Below, in pieces: positions 1 to 6,128 of a stretch of DNA of 14,962 nt (positions within the stretch are counted from its first letter, which is position 1; every line of letters begins with the position of its first letter). Origin of the DNA: CAYQTE01 sp964420285 (GTDB lineage: Bacteria; Planctomycetota; Phycisphaerae; Tepidisphaerales; Tepidisphaeraceae); NCBI GenBank assembly GCA_964420285.1, contig CAYQTE010000091.1:1-14962 (forward strand), given 5' to 3'. The position numbers were made by a program, and so were the translations under genes. The notes under the pieces were generated by a model, which saw only the letters and a program-made list of their open reading frames with translations, made no database searches and was not told the origin of the DNA.

Positions 1-58
1 TTGGCGGGTGTCCGATACCTTCATTGCGCCCAATGCGGGCCGGTTGAGTGTGGCTGGG

Positions 59-64
59 AAGGAA
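59..64 (+). promoter_or_regulatory. Ribosome binding site that sets the peptidase start
   Basis: AAGGAA stands 3 nt before the ATG at 68. It favours this start over the GTG at 8, which has too little sequence before it in this window to be judged. Confidence 0.5.
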
Positions 65-67
65 CTT

Positions 68-1210
68 ATGGCTGAAGTTGTGGTGTCACGAGCCAAGGCG
101 TATCTGAAGGCCCGCCAGAAGCGGGTTCGGGACGCGATGGCGAAGCTGGGGTTGGATGGGTTGCTGCTGACCCATCCGCCGGACCTGGCGTATCTGTCGA
201 ATTTCACCGGGGATGAATCGATCGGGTTGATCACCGAGCGCGAATTTCATCTTGTGACCGATTTCCGGTTTCGCGAGCAGGCGGAAATCGAGGCCGGATG
301 GCTCAAGGTGACGATGCGCGAAGGGAAGATGGCCGATGCGCTGGCGGGGCTGATTCGCGGCGTCGGGGCCAAGCGGCTGGGGTTTGAATCGAACAACATG
401 ACCTTCGGGCAGGTTCACGCCCTGGAACGGGCGCTGAAGGCATCCGGGGACAAGGGATCGGCCGGGGAGGTCGAATTGGTGCCCCTTGAGGATGTGATGG
501 TGAACATCCGCAAGGTGAAGGATGACACGGAGATCGGCCTGATCCGCGAATCGGTGAAGATCGCGGAGGAAGCGTTCACATCGCTGCGGGAGCATATCGA
601 GGTTGGCCAATCGGAAAATTATCTGGCCGGCATGCTGGTGATGGAATTGCGAAGCCGCGGGGCGTCGGATGCGAGCTTTCCGGTGATTCTGGCGGCGGGG
701 GCGAACAGTTCGCTGCCGCATTATCGGCCGGGCGAGGCACTGGTGAAGCGGGATCAGCCGCTGCTGATCGACTGGGGCGCGTTGTACAAGGGATATTGCA
801 GCGATCTGACGCGGACGCTGAGCATCGGTCGGGCCAGCGACAAGCAGAAGAAGATATATAAGGTATGCCTGGAGGCGCAACTGGCGGCGATCGCGTTCTT
901 ACGGCCGGGTGTCACCACGCAGCAGACCGACACCGTGGCTCGCGACGTGATCGAGCGGGCCGGGTTCGGGGAGATGTTCGGGCATGGGCTGGGTCACGGG
1001 ATCGGGCGGGATATACATGAGTTGCCGACCATGCGGAAGAACGGCGCGGACGAGGAATTGCGGCCGGGGATGATTGTCACCGTCGAGCCGGGGATTTATC
1101 TGCCCGGCGAAGGGGGAGTGCGGATCGAGGACGACGTTCTGATCACGCACAGCGGGTGCGAGGTATTGTCGTCGTTACCCAAGAGTTTTGAGGACTGCCA
1201 CATTGAGTGA
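68..1210 (+). CDS. M24-family Xaa-Pro peptidase (aminopeptidase P / Xaa-Pro dipeptidase type)
   Basis: A cytosolic metallopeptidase expected to cleave the bond between an N-terminal residue and a following proline. From the ATG at 68 it has 380 residues, close to the usual 350-370. An N-terminal creatinase-like domain (about residues 5-150) precedes the pita-bread catalytic domain. All five dinuclear metal ligands are visible: D235 and D246 (LLIDWGALYKGYCSD), H310 (GHGLGHGIG), E340 (TVEPGIY) and E354 (GVRIEDD). H218 in LPHYRP is also conserved. The frame is open upstream through a GTG at 8 and beyond the window edge. I prefer 68 because AAGGAA lies just before it and the conserved fold begins soon after. 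The gene overlaps the likely accB start, so the two are probably co-transcribed. The family is certain; the exact substrate class (dipeptides or longer peptides) is not. Confidence 0.93.
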   Translation: MAEVVVSRAKAYLKARQKRVRDAMAKLGLDGLLLTHPPDLAYLSNFTGDESIGLITEREFHLVTDFRFREQAEIEAGWLKVTMREGKMADALAGLIRGVGAKRLGFESNNMTFGQVHALERALKASGDKGSAGEVELVPLEDVMVNIRKVKDDTEIGLIRESVKIAEEAFTSLREHIEVGQSENYLAGMLVMELRSRGASDASFPVILAAGANSSLPHYRPGEALVKRDQPLLIDWGALYKGYCSDLTRTLSIGRASDKQKKIYKVCLEAQLAAIAFLRPGVTTQQTDTVARDVIERAGFGEMFGHGLGHGIGRDIHELPTMRKNGADEELRPGMIVTVEPGIYLPGEGGVRIEDDVLITHSGCEVLSSLPKSFEDCHIE

Positions 1211-1727
1211 AAGCAAGCCGACCAAGCGCAAGAGTGCATCGGTGCCGCCGCCCATGAGCGGGGGATCGGGTCCAATGGACCTGGGGCTCCTCGAGCGGAT
1301 CGTGCGTCTGATGCGGGACAACGACCTGAACAGCATCGAGCTTCGCGACGGCAACAAGCGCGTGACGCTTCGCCGCGGACCCGGCGAGGTCGCGATAGCA
1401 CCGACGCCCGTGGCATCGGCGCCGGTTGCGGCAGCGGGCGGCAAGGCCGCCGAGAACGCCGTTACGCCGGCCGAGAATCCGGATGCGAATCTCCATCCGA
1501 TCACCAGCCCGATGGTGGGCACGTTCTACGCCGCGACCAGTCCGGATGCCAAGCCGCTGGTGGCGGTGGGTTCGGCCGTCGATGCGGAAACCGATGTCTG
1601 CATCATTGAGGCGATGAAGGTCTTCAACAACATCAAGGCCGAATGCACCGGCACGATCGCCCGGATTCTGGTGACTAACGGGCAGACGGTGGAATTCGGC
1701 CAGACGCTTTTCCTGGTGAAACCGTGA
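1203..1727 (+). CDS. accB: Biotin carboxyl carrier protein of acetyl-CoA carboxylase
   Basis: Carries the biotin that AccC carboxylates and that the carboxyltransferase uses to make malonyl-CoA for fatty-acid synthesis. The C-terminal biotinyl/lipoyl domain (about residues 95-174) holds the EAMKV signature, with K139 the lysine to be biotinylated, and the SPMVGTFY strand typical of AccB. An N-terminal helical region (LERIVRLMRDNDLNSIEL) is joined to it by an Ala/Pro-rich linker at about 63-90. The chosen TTG start gives 174 residues, has GAGG 9 nt upstream and overlaps the peptidase stop by 8 bp. Alternatives are the ATGs at 1254 and 1275; the latter gives MDLGLLER, which looks like the usual AccB N-terminus. 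Function is certain; the start is not. Confidence 0.93.
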   Translation: MSESKPTKRKSASVPPPMSGGSGPMDLGLLERIVRLMRDNDLNSIELRDGNKRVTLRRGPGEVAIAPTPVASAPVAAAGGKAAENAVTPAENPDANLHPITSPMVGTFYAATSPDAKPLVAVGSAVDAETDVCIIEAMKVFNNIKAECTGTIARILVTNGQTVEFGQTLFLVKP

Positions 1728-1755
1728 GCGGCCGGGCCGATTCAAAGCAAACACA

Positions 1756-3102
1756 ATGTTCTCCAAGATACTGATCGCCAATCGCGGTGAGATCGCCCTG
1801 CGGATCATCCGCGCCTGCCGCGAGCTGGGCGTGCGGACGGCCGTGGTCTATTCCACCGCCGATCGCGGCGCGGCCTATCTCGGCCTGGCCGATCAGGCGA
1901 TCTGCATTGGCGATGCCGCTCCGGCCGAGAGCTATCTCAACATCCCGCGCATCATCTCCGCCGCCGAAGTGGCCGATGTGCAGGCGATTCATCCCGGCTA
2001 CGGCTTTCTGGCGGAGAACGCGCATTTTGCCGATATCTGCCGGAATTGCCGGATTGAATTCATCGGCCCGCCGGTATCGGCCATGGCGGCGGTGGGGGAC
2101 AAGGTCGCGTGCAAGAAACTGGCCAAGAAGGCCAAAGTTCCCACCGTGCCCGGTTCGGATGGCGCGATCGACGATGAGAAGATCGCGCTCAAGATTGCCA
2201 ACGAGATCGGCTATCCGCTGATCATCAAGGCTGCGGCCGGCGGCGGCGGACGCGGCATGCGCGTGGCGCACAACGATGTCTCCCTGCGCTCGGGTTTGAA
2301 GCAGGCCCAGGCCGAGGCCGAAAACGCCTTCAAGAACTCGACCGTGTATCTCGAAAAGTACATTGAATTCGGCCGGCACGTCGAGGTGCAGATCATCGGG
2401 GATCATCACGGCAATCTGGTGCATCTGTGGGAGCGCGACTGCTCATTGCAGCGGCGGCATCAGAAACTGCTGGAGGAATCGCCCAGCCCGCTGCTGCGGA
2501 CCGAAGTGCGCGAGGAGCTGTGCGCCGCGGCCGTGCGACTGGTGAAGGCGGCCGGTTACGCCAACGCCGGAACCGTCGAATTCCTCGTCGATGCCAAACA
2601 GAATTTCTATCTGCTGGAGGTTAACGCCCGCATCCAGGTCGAGCATCCGGTCACCGAGTCCGTGACCGGCATCGACCTTGTCAAGGAACAGATTCGCGTC
2701 GCGGCCGGAGCGCATCTGTCGTTCCGGCAGAAGGACGTGATCCAGCGCGGGCACGCGATTGAGTGCCGCATCAACGCAGAAGACCCCTCGCGCAATTTCG
2801 CCCCCTGCCCCGGCCCGATCCACGAACTTCGCCTCCCCGGCGGCCCCGGCGTGCGCATCGACAGCCACGTCTACGCCGGATACCAGATCCCCCCCAACTA
2901 CGACAGCATGATCGGCAAGCTGATCGTCCACCGCGCCACGCGAGCGGAAGCGATCGCCACGATGCGGCGGGCGCTGGGCGAATTCCACATCGCCCCGATC
3001 AAGACCACGATCCCGCTGCAATTGCAGATCATGGACAACCCCAATTTCCACGCGTCGGATATCGATACCGGGTTCATCGAGCGGGTGTTGTTGAATAAGT
3101 GA
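1756..3102 (+). CDS. accC: Acetyl-CoA carboxylase, biotin carboxylase subunit
   Basis: Uses ATP and bicarbonate to carboxylate biotin on AccB, in the cytosol. Its 448 residues match the family length. Order of parts: N-terminal biotin-carboxylase domain (MFSKILIANRGEIALRI; HPGYGFLAEN at 79-88), an ATP-grasp domain with K116 and K159 and the glycine loop AAAGGGGRGMR, then the C-terminal domain. Metal and catalytic residues E276, E288, N290, R292 (EVNARIQVEHPVTE) and R338 (GHAIECRINAEDP) are all present, so the enzyme should be active. YDSMIGKL at 382-389 is also typical. It begins 28 bp after accB and has no strong Shine-Dalgarno, which fits translation within a shared accB-accC transcript. 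The carboxyltransferase genes accA and accD are not in the window. Confidence 0.97.
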   Translation: MFSKILIANRGEIALRIIRACRELGVRTAVVYSTADRGAAYLGLADQAICIGDAAPAESYLNIPRIISAAEVADVQAIHPGYGFLAENAHFADICRNCRIEFIGPPVSAMAAVGDKVACKKLAKKAKVPTVPGSDGAIDDEKIALKIANEIGYPLIIKAAAGGGGRGMRVAHNDVSLRSGLKQAQAEAENAFKNSTVYLEKYIEFGRHVEVQIIGDHHGNLVHLWERDCSLQRRHQKLLEESPSPLLRTEVREELCAAAVRLVKAAGYANAGTVEFLVDAKQNFYLLEVNARIQVEHPVTESVTGIDLVKEQIRVAAGAHLSFRQKDVIQRGHAIECRINAEDPSRNFAPCPGPIHELRLPGGPGVRIDSHVYAGYQIPPNYDSMIGKLIVHRATRAEAIATMRRALGEFHIAPIKTTIPLQLQIMDNPNFHASDIDTGFIERVLLNK

Positions 3103-3137
3103 CGGCGACATGCCCGTTCGGTTGCCCTTCCGGTCGG

Positions 3138-3479
3138 CTAGTTGCGACGAGTGACGCGAATCAACTGCCCGGCGATCCCGCCATGGAACGGCGATACGGC
3201 CTCGTGGATGTGCCGCGCCAACGCGACAAAATCGGGATCGACTGTACACACGACAATTCCGGCGTGATTGGGCTGCTGCTGGTGCAGAGCGATGAAGTGT
3301 CGCCGGTTGAGCGTAATCACCGCCCGCGCCTCGGCCGTAGCGTAGGCCAGAACTTCCGCGTCGGGCATTTGGATGTTGGAGTTGCCGGATTCAGCGATCG
3401 TAGCACAGTCATGGCCGAGTCGCCGCAATTCGAGAACAGCCGGAAGCGGGAAATTTTCGTTGGAGTAGAGGCGGGCCAT
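3138..3479 (-). CDS. DUF5615 PIN-like protein, probable toxin of a DUF433/DUF5615 pair
   Basis: Of 113 residues, it has the DUF5615 (Mut7-C/PIN-like nuclease fold) pattern: an N-terminal LYSNENFP box, LRRLGHD, a central PDAEVLAYA with acidic residues, AVITLNRRHF, then GIVVCTVDPDF. These proteins are predicted RNases that act as toxins next to DUF433 antitoxins, and the gene directly upstream on this strand is DUF433. In the canonical box the first acidic residue is Asp (DEN); here it is Asn7 (NEN), which could weaken catalysis or be a clade variant. A start at 3500 would add seven residues and overlap the upstream gene by 14 bp. The ATG at 3479 leaves a 7-bp gap and is preferred because the homologous region begins there. 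Toxin activity is inferred from family and pairing only. Confidence 0.8.
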   Translation of the reverse strand: MARLYSNENFPLPAVLELRRLGHDCATIAESGNSNIQMPDAEVLAYATAEARAVITLNRRHFIALHQQQPNHAGIVVCTVDPDFVALARHIHEAVSPFHGGIAGQLIRVTRRN

Positions 3480-3486
3480 GAGAAGA

Positions 3487-3816
3487 TCAAGCCTCTTCAT
3501 TGGCACGTGCTTGAGCCTCAATCTCGTCCAGATGCGCACGCGTATAGTGCCAGGCATTGGTGAGATCTTCGGCCGAGATCGTCGGATAAGCGCGAAGGAT
3601 ATCTGCCTCGGACACGCCGGATTGGCGCATCCGATGAAGAACCCAGACTGGGATTCGCGTCCGGACGATGCAAGGTTCGCCGCCGCAAACGCCGTTGCGA
3701 CTGTCGATGCCGGGGAATGCGTCGCCGAGATCTTGTGCGACATTCTGCAAGACCGAGGCCTTTTCACCGGGAGTCAGTTGCGCCAGAAGTTGCTGGATTT
3801 CGTGCAGGGCTGTCAT
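3487..3816 (-). CDS. DUF433 protein, probable antitoxin of the DUF5615 pair
   Basis: Of 109 residues. The C-terminal half (about 35-105) is the DUF433 domain: PGIDSRNGVCGGEPCIVRTR, then IPVWVLHRMRQSGVSEADIL, YPTISAEDLTNAWHY and a charged EIEAQARANEEA tail. The domain has a winged-helix-like fold and normally neutralises the adjacent DUF5615 protein. The N-terminal 35 residues (QQLLAQLTPGEKASVLQNV) form an extra helical segment, seen in some family members. I start at the ATG at 3816 because TATAAT lies only 7 bp before it, leaving no room for a longer protein on that transcript; longer in-frame starts run through the divergent gene. AGG about 5 nt upstream is a possible weak ribosome site. 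The DUF5615 gene follows at once, so the pair is an operon. Confidence 0.83.
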   Translation of the reverse strand: MTALHEIQQLLAQLTPGEKASVLQNVAQDLGDAFPGIDSRNGVCGGEPCIVRTRIPVWVLHRMRQSGVSEADILRAYPTISAEDLTNAWHYTRAHLDEIEAQARANEEA

Positions 3817-3822
3817 GCGACC

Positions 3823-3829
3823 TATTATA
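3823..3829. promoter_or_regulatory. AT-rich -10-like box between the divergent DUF433 and DUF6228-like genes
   Basis: The near-palindrome CTATTATAG (3822-3830) reads TATAAT on the - strand, 7 bp before the DUF433 ATG, and TATTAT on the + strand, 33 bp before the DUF6228-like ATG. No good -35 hexamer stands at 16-18 bp in either direction, so promoter activity is only suggested. Confidence 0.35.
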
Positions 3830-3861
3830 GCTTTACGGTATGACGAAAACGATGGGGGCGA

Positions 3862-4344
3862 ATGTTCACACAACGTCTTTATCTTACTTGTGGTACCATG
3901 CAGCAGATGGAGAACGCGGTCATTCTCAGATCTGCACACGACGGTACGACGCTTGAGGTCTCGGCAATTTCCACTGGCGTTCCCGAATACAAAGTATTCC
4001 TGTATGGTCCGAACTTCCGCGGCACCACACCCGTCTACATGCCCGAGCCGAGGTATCTGGCGCGGTTCTTTCGTGACTTGGCAAGCAACTGCAAGGGCTG
4101 GGCCGGCAAGAAAGAGTGGGCCTCGTTGGAACACGAGCTTTCTCTCGCCGCCACGATCGATTTGACGGGACACATCAGCTTATCGGTTCGGCTGCGGACA
4201 TGCGCATCTCCCTTCGACTGGAGCCTGTCGGCAGTCCTGCTCATCGAAGCTGGACAGCTTGAGCAGATTGCGTCCTCGATCGAGCAGTTCGTGCATGACG
4301 GCGCACCCGCATGCGACAATTCGGAACCAAGGGTCGGCGAGTAG
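3862..4344 (+). CDS. DUF6228-like protein, function unknown
   Basis: Up to 160 residues with the pattern I associate with DUF6228: an N-terminal strand (AVILRSAHDGTTLEV), a central FRDLASNCKGWAGKKEW segment with the Trp-Gly-Lys-Trp motif, LEHELSLAATIDLTGHISLS, and a C-terminal WSLSAVLLIEAGQLEQIA helix. No signal peptide or membrane segment is seen. Proteins of this kind are small, soluble and uncharacterised. The ATG at 3862 has a G-rich stretch 4-9 nt upstream; ATGs at 3898 and 3907 are also possible, and 3907 best matches where the conserved strand begins. It points away from the DUF433/DUF5615 pair and towards the - strand higBA pair, so it stands alone between two toxin-antitoxin modules. 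Base composition is somewhat less GC-rich than in the flanking core genes. A role in defence or immunity would be guesswork. Confidence 0.72.
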   Translation: MFTQRLYLTCGTMQQMENAVILRSAHDGTTLEVSAISTGVPEYKVFLYGPNFRGTTPVYMPEPRYLARFFRDLASNCKGWAGKKEWASLEHELSLAATIDLTGHISLSVRLRTCASPFDWSLSAVLLIEAGQLEQIASSIEQFVHDGAPACDNSEPRVGE

Positions 4345-4406
4345 CGAGTGAAGTTCCTGCCCGTTCTGCTTGCGCGGGCGGTGGCGTCCGGACCCCGTTG
4401 TTGTCC

Positions 4407-4835
4407 CTACAGAAAATACCCCGGCTCAAGCCTGAAGTGCTCGGCGAGCCTGGCGATCGTCTTTTTGCTCAGTGCCCTCTGGCCGCTGAGGATCATTGAC
4501 ACCATCGACTGGCTGGCGCCCAGGACTGAGCGCAACTGAACAGGTGTTGTTTGCGATGTCCGCAGGAGGGCCTTGAGCCGTTCCAGCGGCGTGCGGCCGT
4601 CGGGTTTCACCGGCATCACGCTGTTCTCATACGCCTCGATGAGCACTTCGATGGCGTCGAGATACTGTTGATCGCCGTAGTCAAGATCATCGCGGACGGC
4701 CAGGCGGTCAATCATCCTGGACGCCGCATCGTAATCCTTCCGCGTGCGAATCGCGCGGAGCGGGTGCTCTTGAATAAGGGTGAGGTAGCTGTCGGCCGGG
4801 CGGGCGCTGCGGGAAATCTTGATCATGGTGCTCAT
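4407..4835 (-). CDS. higA: HigA-type antitoxin with HTH domain
   Basis: Of 142 residues. It belongs to the larger HigA group (COG5499-like): an acidic, helical N-terminal region (about 1-75, with MIDRLAVRDDLDYGDQQYLD) and a C-terminal XRE-type helix-turn-helix at about 95-130 (LRSVLGASQSMVSMILSGQR, then LSKKTIARLAEHF). It should bind and silence the HigB toxin and repress the shared promoter. The ATG at 4835 overlaps the higB stop as ATGA, the classic coupled arrangement, so I take this start over the in-frame ATG at 4850. The toxin-first gene order is typical of higBA. The symbol is given by family and context; no activity has been shown. Confidence 0.87.
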   Translation of the reverse strand: MSTMIKISRSARPADSYLTLIQEHPLRAIRTRKDYDAASRMIDRLAVRDDLDYGDQQYLDAIEVLIEAYENSVMPVKPDGRTPLERLKALLRTSQTTPVQLRSVLGASQSMVSMILSGQRALSKKTIARLAEHFRLEPGYFL

Positions 4836-5140
4836 AGTTCGCCTTTCCATCTATCGGTGTCGTATTCTTTGTGGGTGAGGATGCGAAGCACGTAGACTTT
4901 CTCCTTTTCGTAGCTGACCTTTGCGATGAGGCGGAATTTGTTTCCGCCGATGTCGAAGATGCAGACAGTGTTACCGGACCTCACCCTGGCTACGTCTGTC
5001 TGCCCGAAGCAGCGGCGAACGTCGGCAAAGTTTCTCCAGGCCGCCTTTTCGGTCAATCGGAACCACTCATCCAGCGGTGCGACGGCACGCGGATGCAGGT
5101 TACCGAATTCCACAAGCGGCAGCCGCTTGATGACGCGCAT
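4832..5140 (-). CDS. higB: HigB-type mRNA interferase toxin
   Basis: Of 102 residues, matching the HigB_toxin family of RelE-fold ribosome-dependent mRNA interferases. Recognisable segments: LDEWFRLTEKAAWRNFADV near the N-terminus, GNTVCIFDIGGNKFRLIAKV in the middle (basic Lys/Arg on the central strands), and VLRILTHKEYDTDRWKGEL at the end. The THKEYD motif is characteristic. It is expected to cleave translated mRNA when free of antitoxin. The downstream higA start overlaps its stop by 4 bp. The ATG at 5140 lies only 10 bp after a near-consensus -10 box, so the mRNA would have a leader of about 4 nt, and no Shine-Dalgarno is present. No truncation is visible, so the toxin is probably functional. 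Confidence 0.9.
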   Translation of the reverse strand: MRVIKRLPLVEFGNLHPRAVAPLDEWFRLTEKAAWRNFADVRRCFGQTDVARVRSGNTVCIFDIGGNKFRLIAKVSYEKEKVYVLRILTHKEYDTDRWKGEL

Positions 5141-5145
5141 GACGT

Positions 5146-5160
5146 ATCAAATTATGTGAT
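5146..5160. promoter_or_regulatory. Operator-like palindrome over the higBA -10 box
   Basis: ATCA-N7-TGAT, 15 bp, centred on the -10 hexamer. It has the same half-sites and spacing as the palindrome at 5179-5193, so both are candidate HigA binding sites. Confidence 0.55.
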
Positions 5161-5179
5161 GAACGCATCGAATTGTCAA
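5151..5179 (-). promoter_or_regulatory. higBA promoter (TTGACA-N17-CATAAT)
   Basis: On the - strand a perfect -35 TTGACA (5179-5174) is followed after exactly 17 bp by CATAAT (5156-5151), five of six matches to TATAAT. Transcription should begin near 5144, about 4 nt before the higB ATG. This is the clearest sigma70-type promoter in the window. Confidence 0.75.
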
Positions 5180-5193
5180 TCACGAAATGTGAT
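5179..5193. promoter_or_regulatory. Operator-like palindrome at the higBA -35 box
   Basis: ATCAC-N5-GTGAT, 15 bp, a perfect 5-bp inverted repeat that shares one base with the -35 hexamer. It begins 33 bp (about three helical turns) from the start of the sister palindrome at 5146, so two HigA dimers could sit on the same DNA face. Confidence 0.58.
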
Positions 5194-5308
5194 GGAAATG
5201 GCGAGGTCAAAGAGCGTCGCCGAAAACTCTCTTCGCGAAGGATTCCCGAACGCGCGGATTTTGAGCGGCGGACTGGCCTTTCTGCGCGAGGACGGCTAAA
5301 CCAGTATC

Positions 5309-5614
5309 ATGAGTTACCCCGAGCGCCGAAAATACGACTGGACAGCCTATCAGGCGATGAAGCGAGCCGGCACGTCTCCGCAGGACGCCATACGACAGGC
5401 TGTCAAGGAAGGATATGCGCGAATAGAGGTTTGGCTGATGCTGCGCGAGGTCTACGGCTTCGATCGCGCGATGCAGAAGGCGGCGTGGCTGGAGGTGGAG
5501 GGGATCAAAATATTGCCGGAATACAGAAAGCGATTGGATGAGGCTGAACGGCAAGTTTCGGAGGACGCCCGGCGCAGGAAGGACGCCGGCAAATCAGACG
5601 AGGCGGCTGAGTGA
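5309..5614 (+). CDS. Small unknown protein
   Basis: Of 101 residues; I do not recognise it. It is hydrophilic, has no signal peptide or membrane segment and appears all-helical. SPQDAIRQAVKEGYARIEVW and LMLREVYGFDRAMQKAAWLE (about residues 23-62) look like two amphipathic helices, loosely like the L7/L12 C-terminal type ('REVYG ... K'), but that resemblance is weak. The C-terminal 35 residues are highly charged (YRKRLDEAERQVSEDARRRK) and may form a coiled coil. No good Shine-Dalgarno precedes the ATG. It is transcribed away from higBA and converges on tadA with 34 bp between them. The plausible amino-acid composition and lack of a better overlapping frame support a real gene, but an accidental frame cannot be excluded. 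Confidence 0.55.
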   Translation: MSYPERRKYDWTAYQAMKRAGTSPQDAIRQAVKEGYARIEVWLMLREVYGFDRAMQKAAWLEVEGIKILPEYRKRLDEAERQVSEDARRRKDAGKSDEAAE

Positions 5615-5648
5615 CGTTGCAGTTCGGAGGTTTCCAAAAAGGAGCCTA

Positions 5649-6128
5649 CTACTTCTTCCCCGCCGCGCGCTGTTGTTGGAAGAAATCGGACAGGATTTTG
5701 GCGCACTCGGCCGCAAGAACGCCGGGGATGATTTGGGCGCGGTGATTCAGCCGGGGATCGTCGCAGAGGTTCAGGAGCGTGCCGGCCGCGCCGGCTTTGG
5801 GGTCGGGGCAGCCGTAGACGACTGTGGCAATGCGGGCGTTGACGATCGCGCCGGCGCACATTGGGCAGGGTTCGAGCGTCACAAACAGGGTGCAGCCGTC
5901 GAGTCGCCAGTCGTTGCGCGATGCGGCGGCCTGGCGAAGGGCGAGGATTTCGGCGTGGGCGGTGGGGTCGGCGGCCGACTGGCGGCGATTGTGTTCAGCG
6001 GCGATGACCCGGCCGTCGGCATCAACGACGATCGCCCCGACGGGCACCTCGTTCAAAGCCCGGGCGGCCTGGGCTTGGTCGAGTGCCAGGCGCATGTATC
6101 GGTCGAGATCAATGGGAGTATCGAGCAT
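5649..6128 (-). CDS. tadA: tRNA-specific adenosine deaminase (A34 to inosine)
   Basis: Deaminates the wobble adenosine of tRNA-Arg(ACG) to inosine, in the cytosol. The 159 residues match the family length. The zinc and catalytic signature is intact: H58-A-E60 (the Glu shuttles protons) and PCPMCAGA with C88 and C91 as zinc ligands. N47 in EHNRRQ corresponds to the conserved substrate-contacting Asn, and the N-terminus has NEVPVGAIVV. A start at 6167 would add 13 residues unlike the family, so the ATG at 6128 is taken; it lacks an obvious Shine-Dalgarno. A guanine or cytosine deaminase of the same fold is possible, but the AHAEILAL and EPCPMCAGAI context is typical of TadA. The gene is convergent with the small unknown gene at 5309. 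Confidence 0.92.
   Translation of the reverse strand: MLDTPIDLDRYMRLALDQAQAARALNEVPVGAIVVDADGRVIAAEHNRRQSAADPTAHAEILALRQAAASRNDWRLDGCTLFVTLEPCPMCAGAIVNARIATVVYGCPDPKAGAAGTLLNLCDDPRLNHRAQIIPGVLAAECAKILSDFFQQQRAAGKK

Noticed and set aside
86..880. A 264-codon - strand frame opposite the M24 peptidase
   Set aside because: It has Arg/Gln/His-rich composition with no domain pattern and lies wholly within a well-supported gene.
3817..4173. N-terminal extension of the DUF433 protein
   Set aside because: It runs antisense through the DUF6228-like gene and past the TATAAT box; the DUF433 family does not have it.
5624..5643. Imperfect hairpin with an A5 loop between the small gene at 5309 and tadA
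   Set aside because: The stem has a bulge and a wobble pair and no T-run in either direction, so terminator function is not supported.
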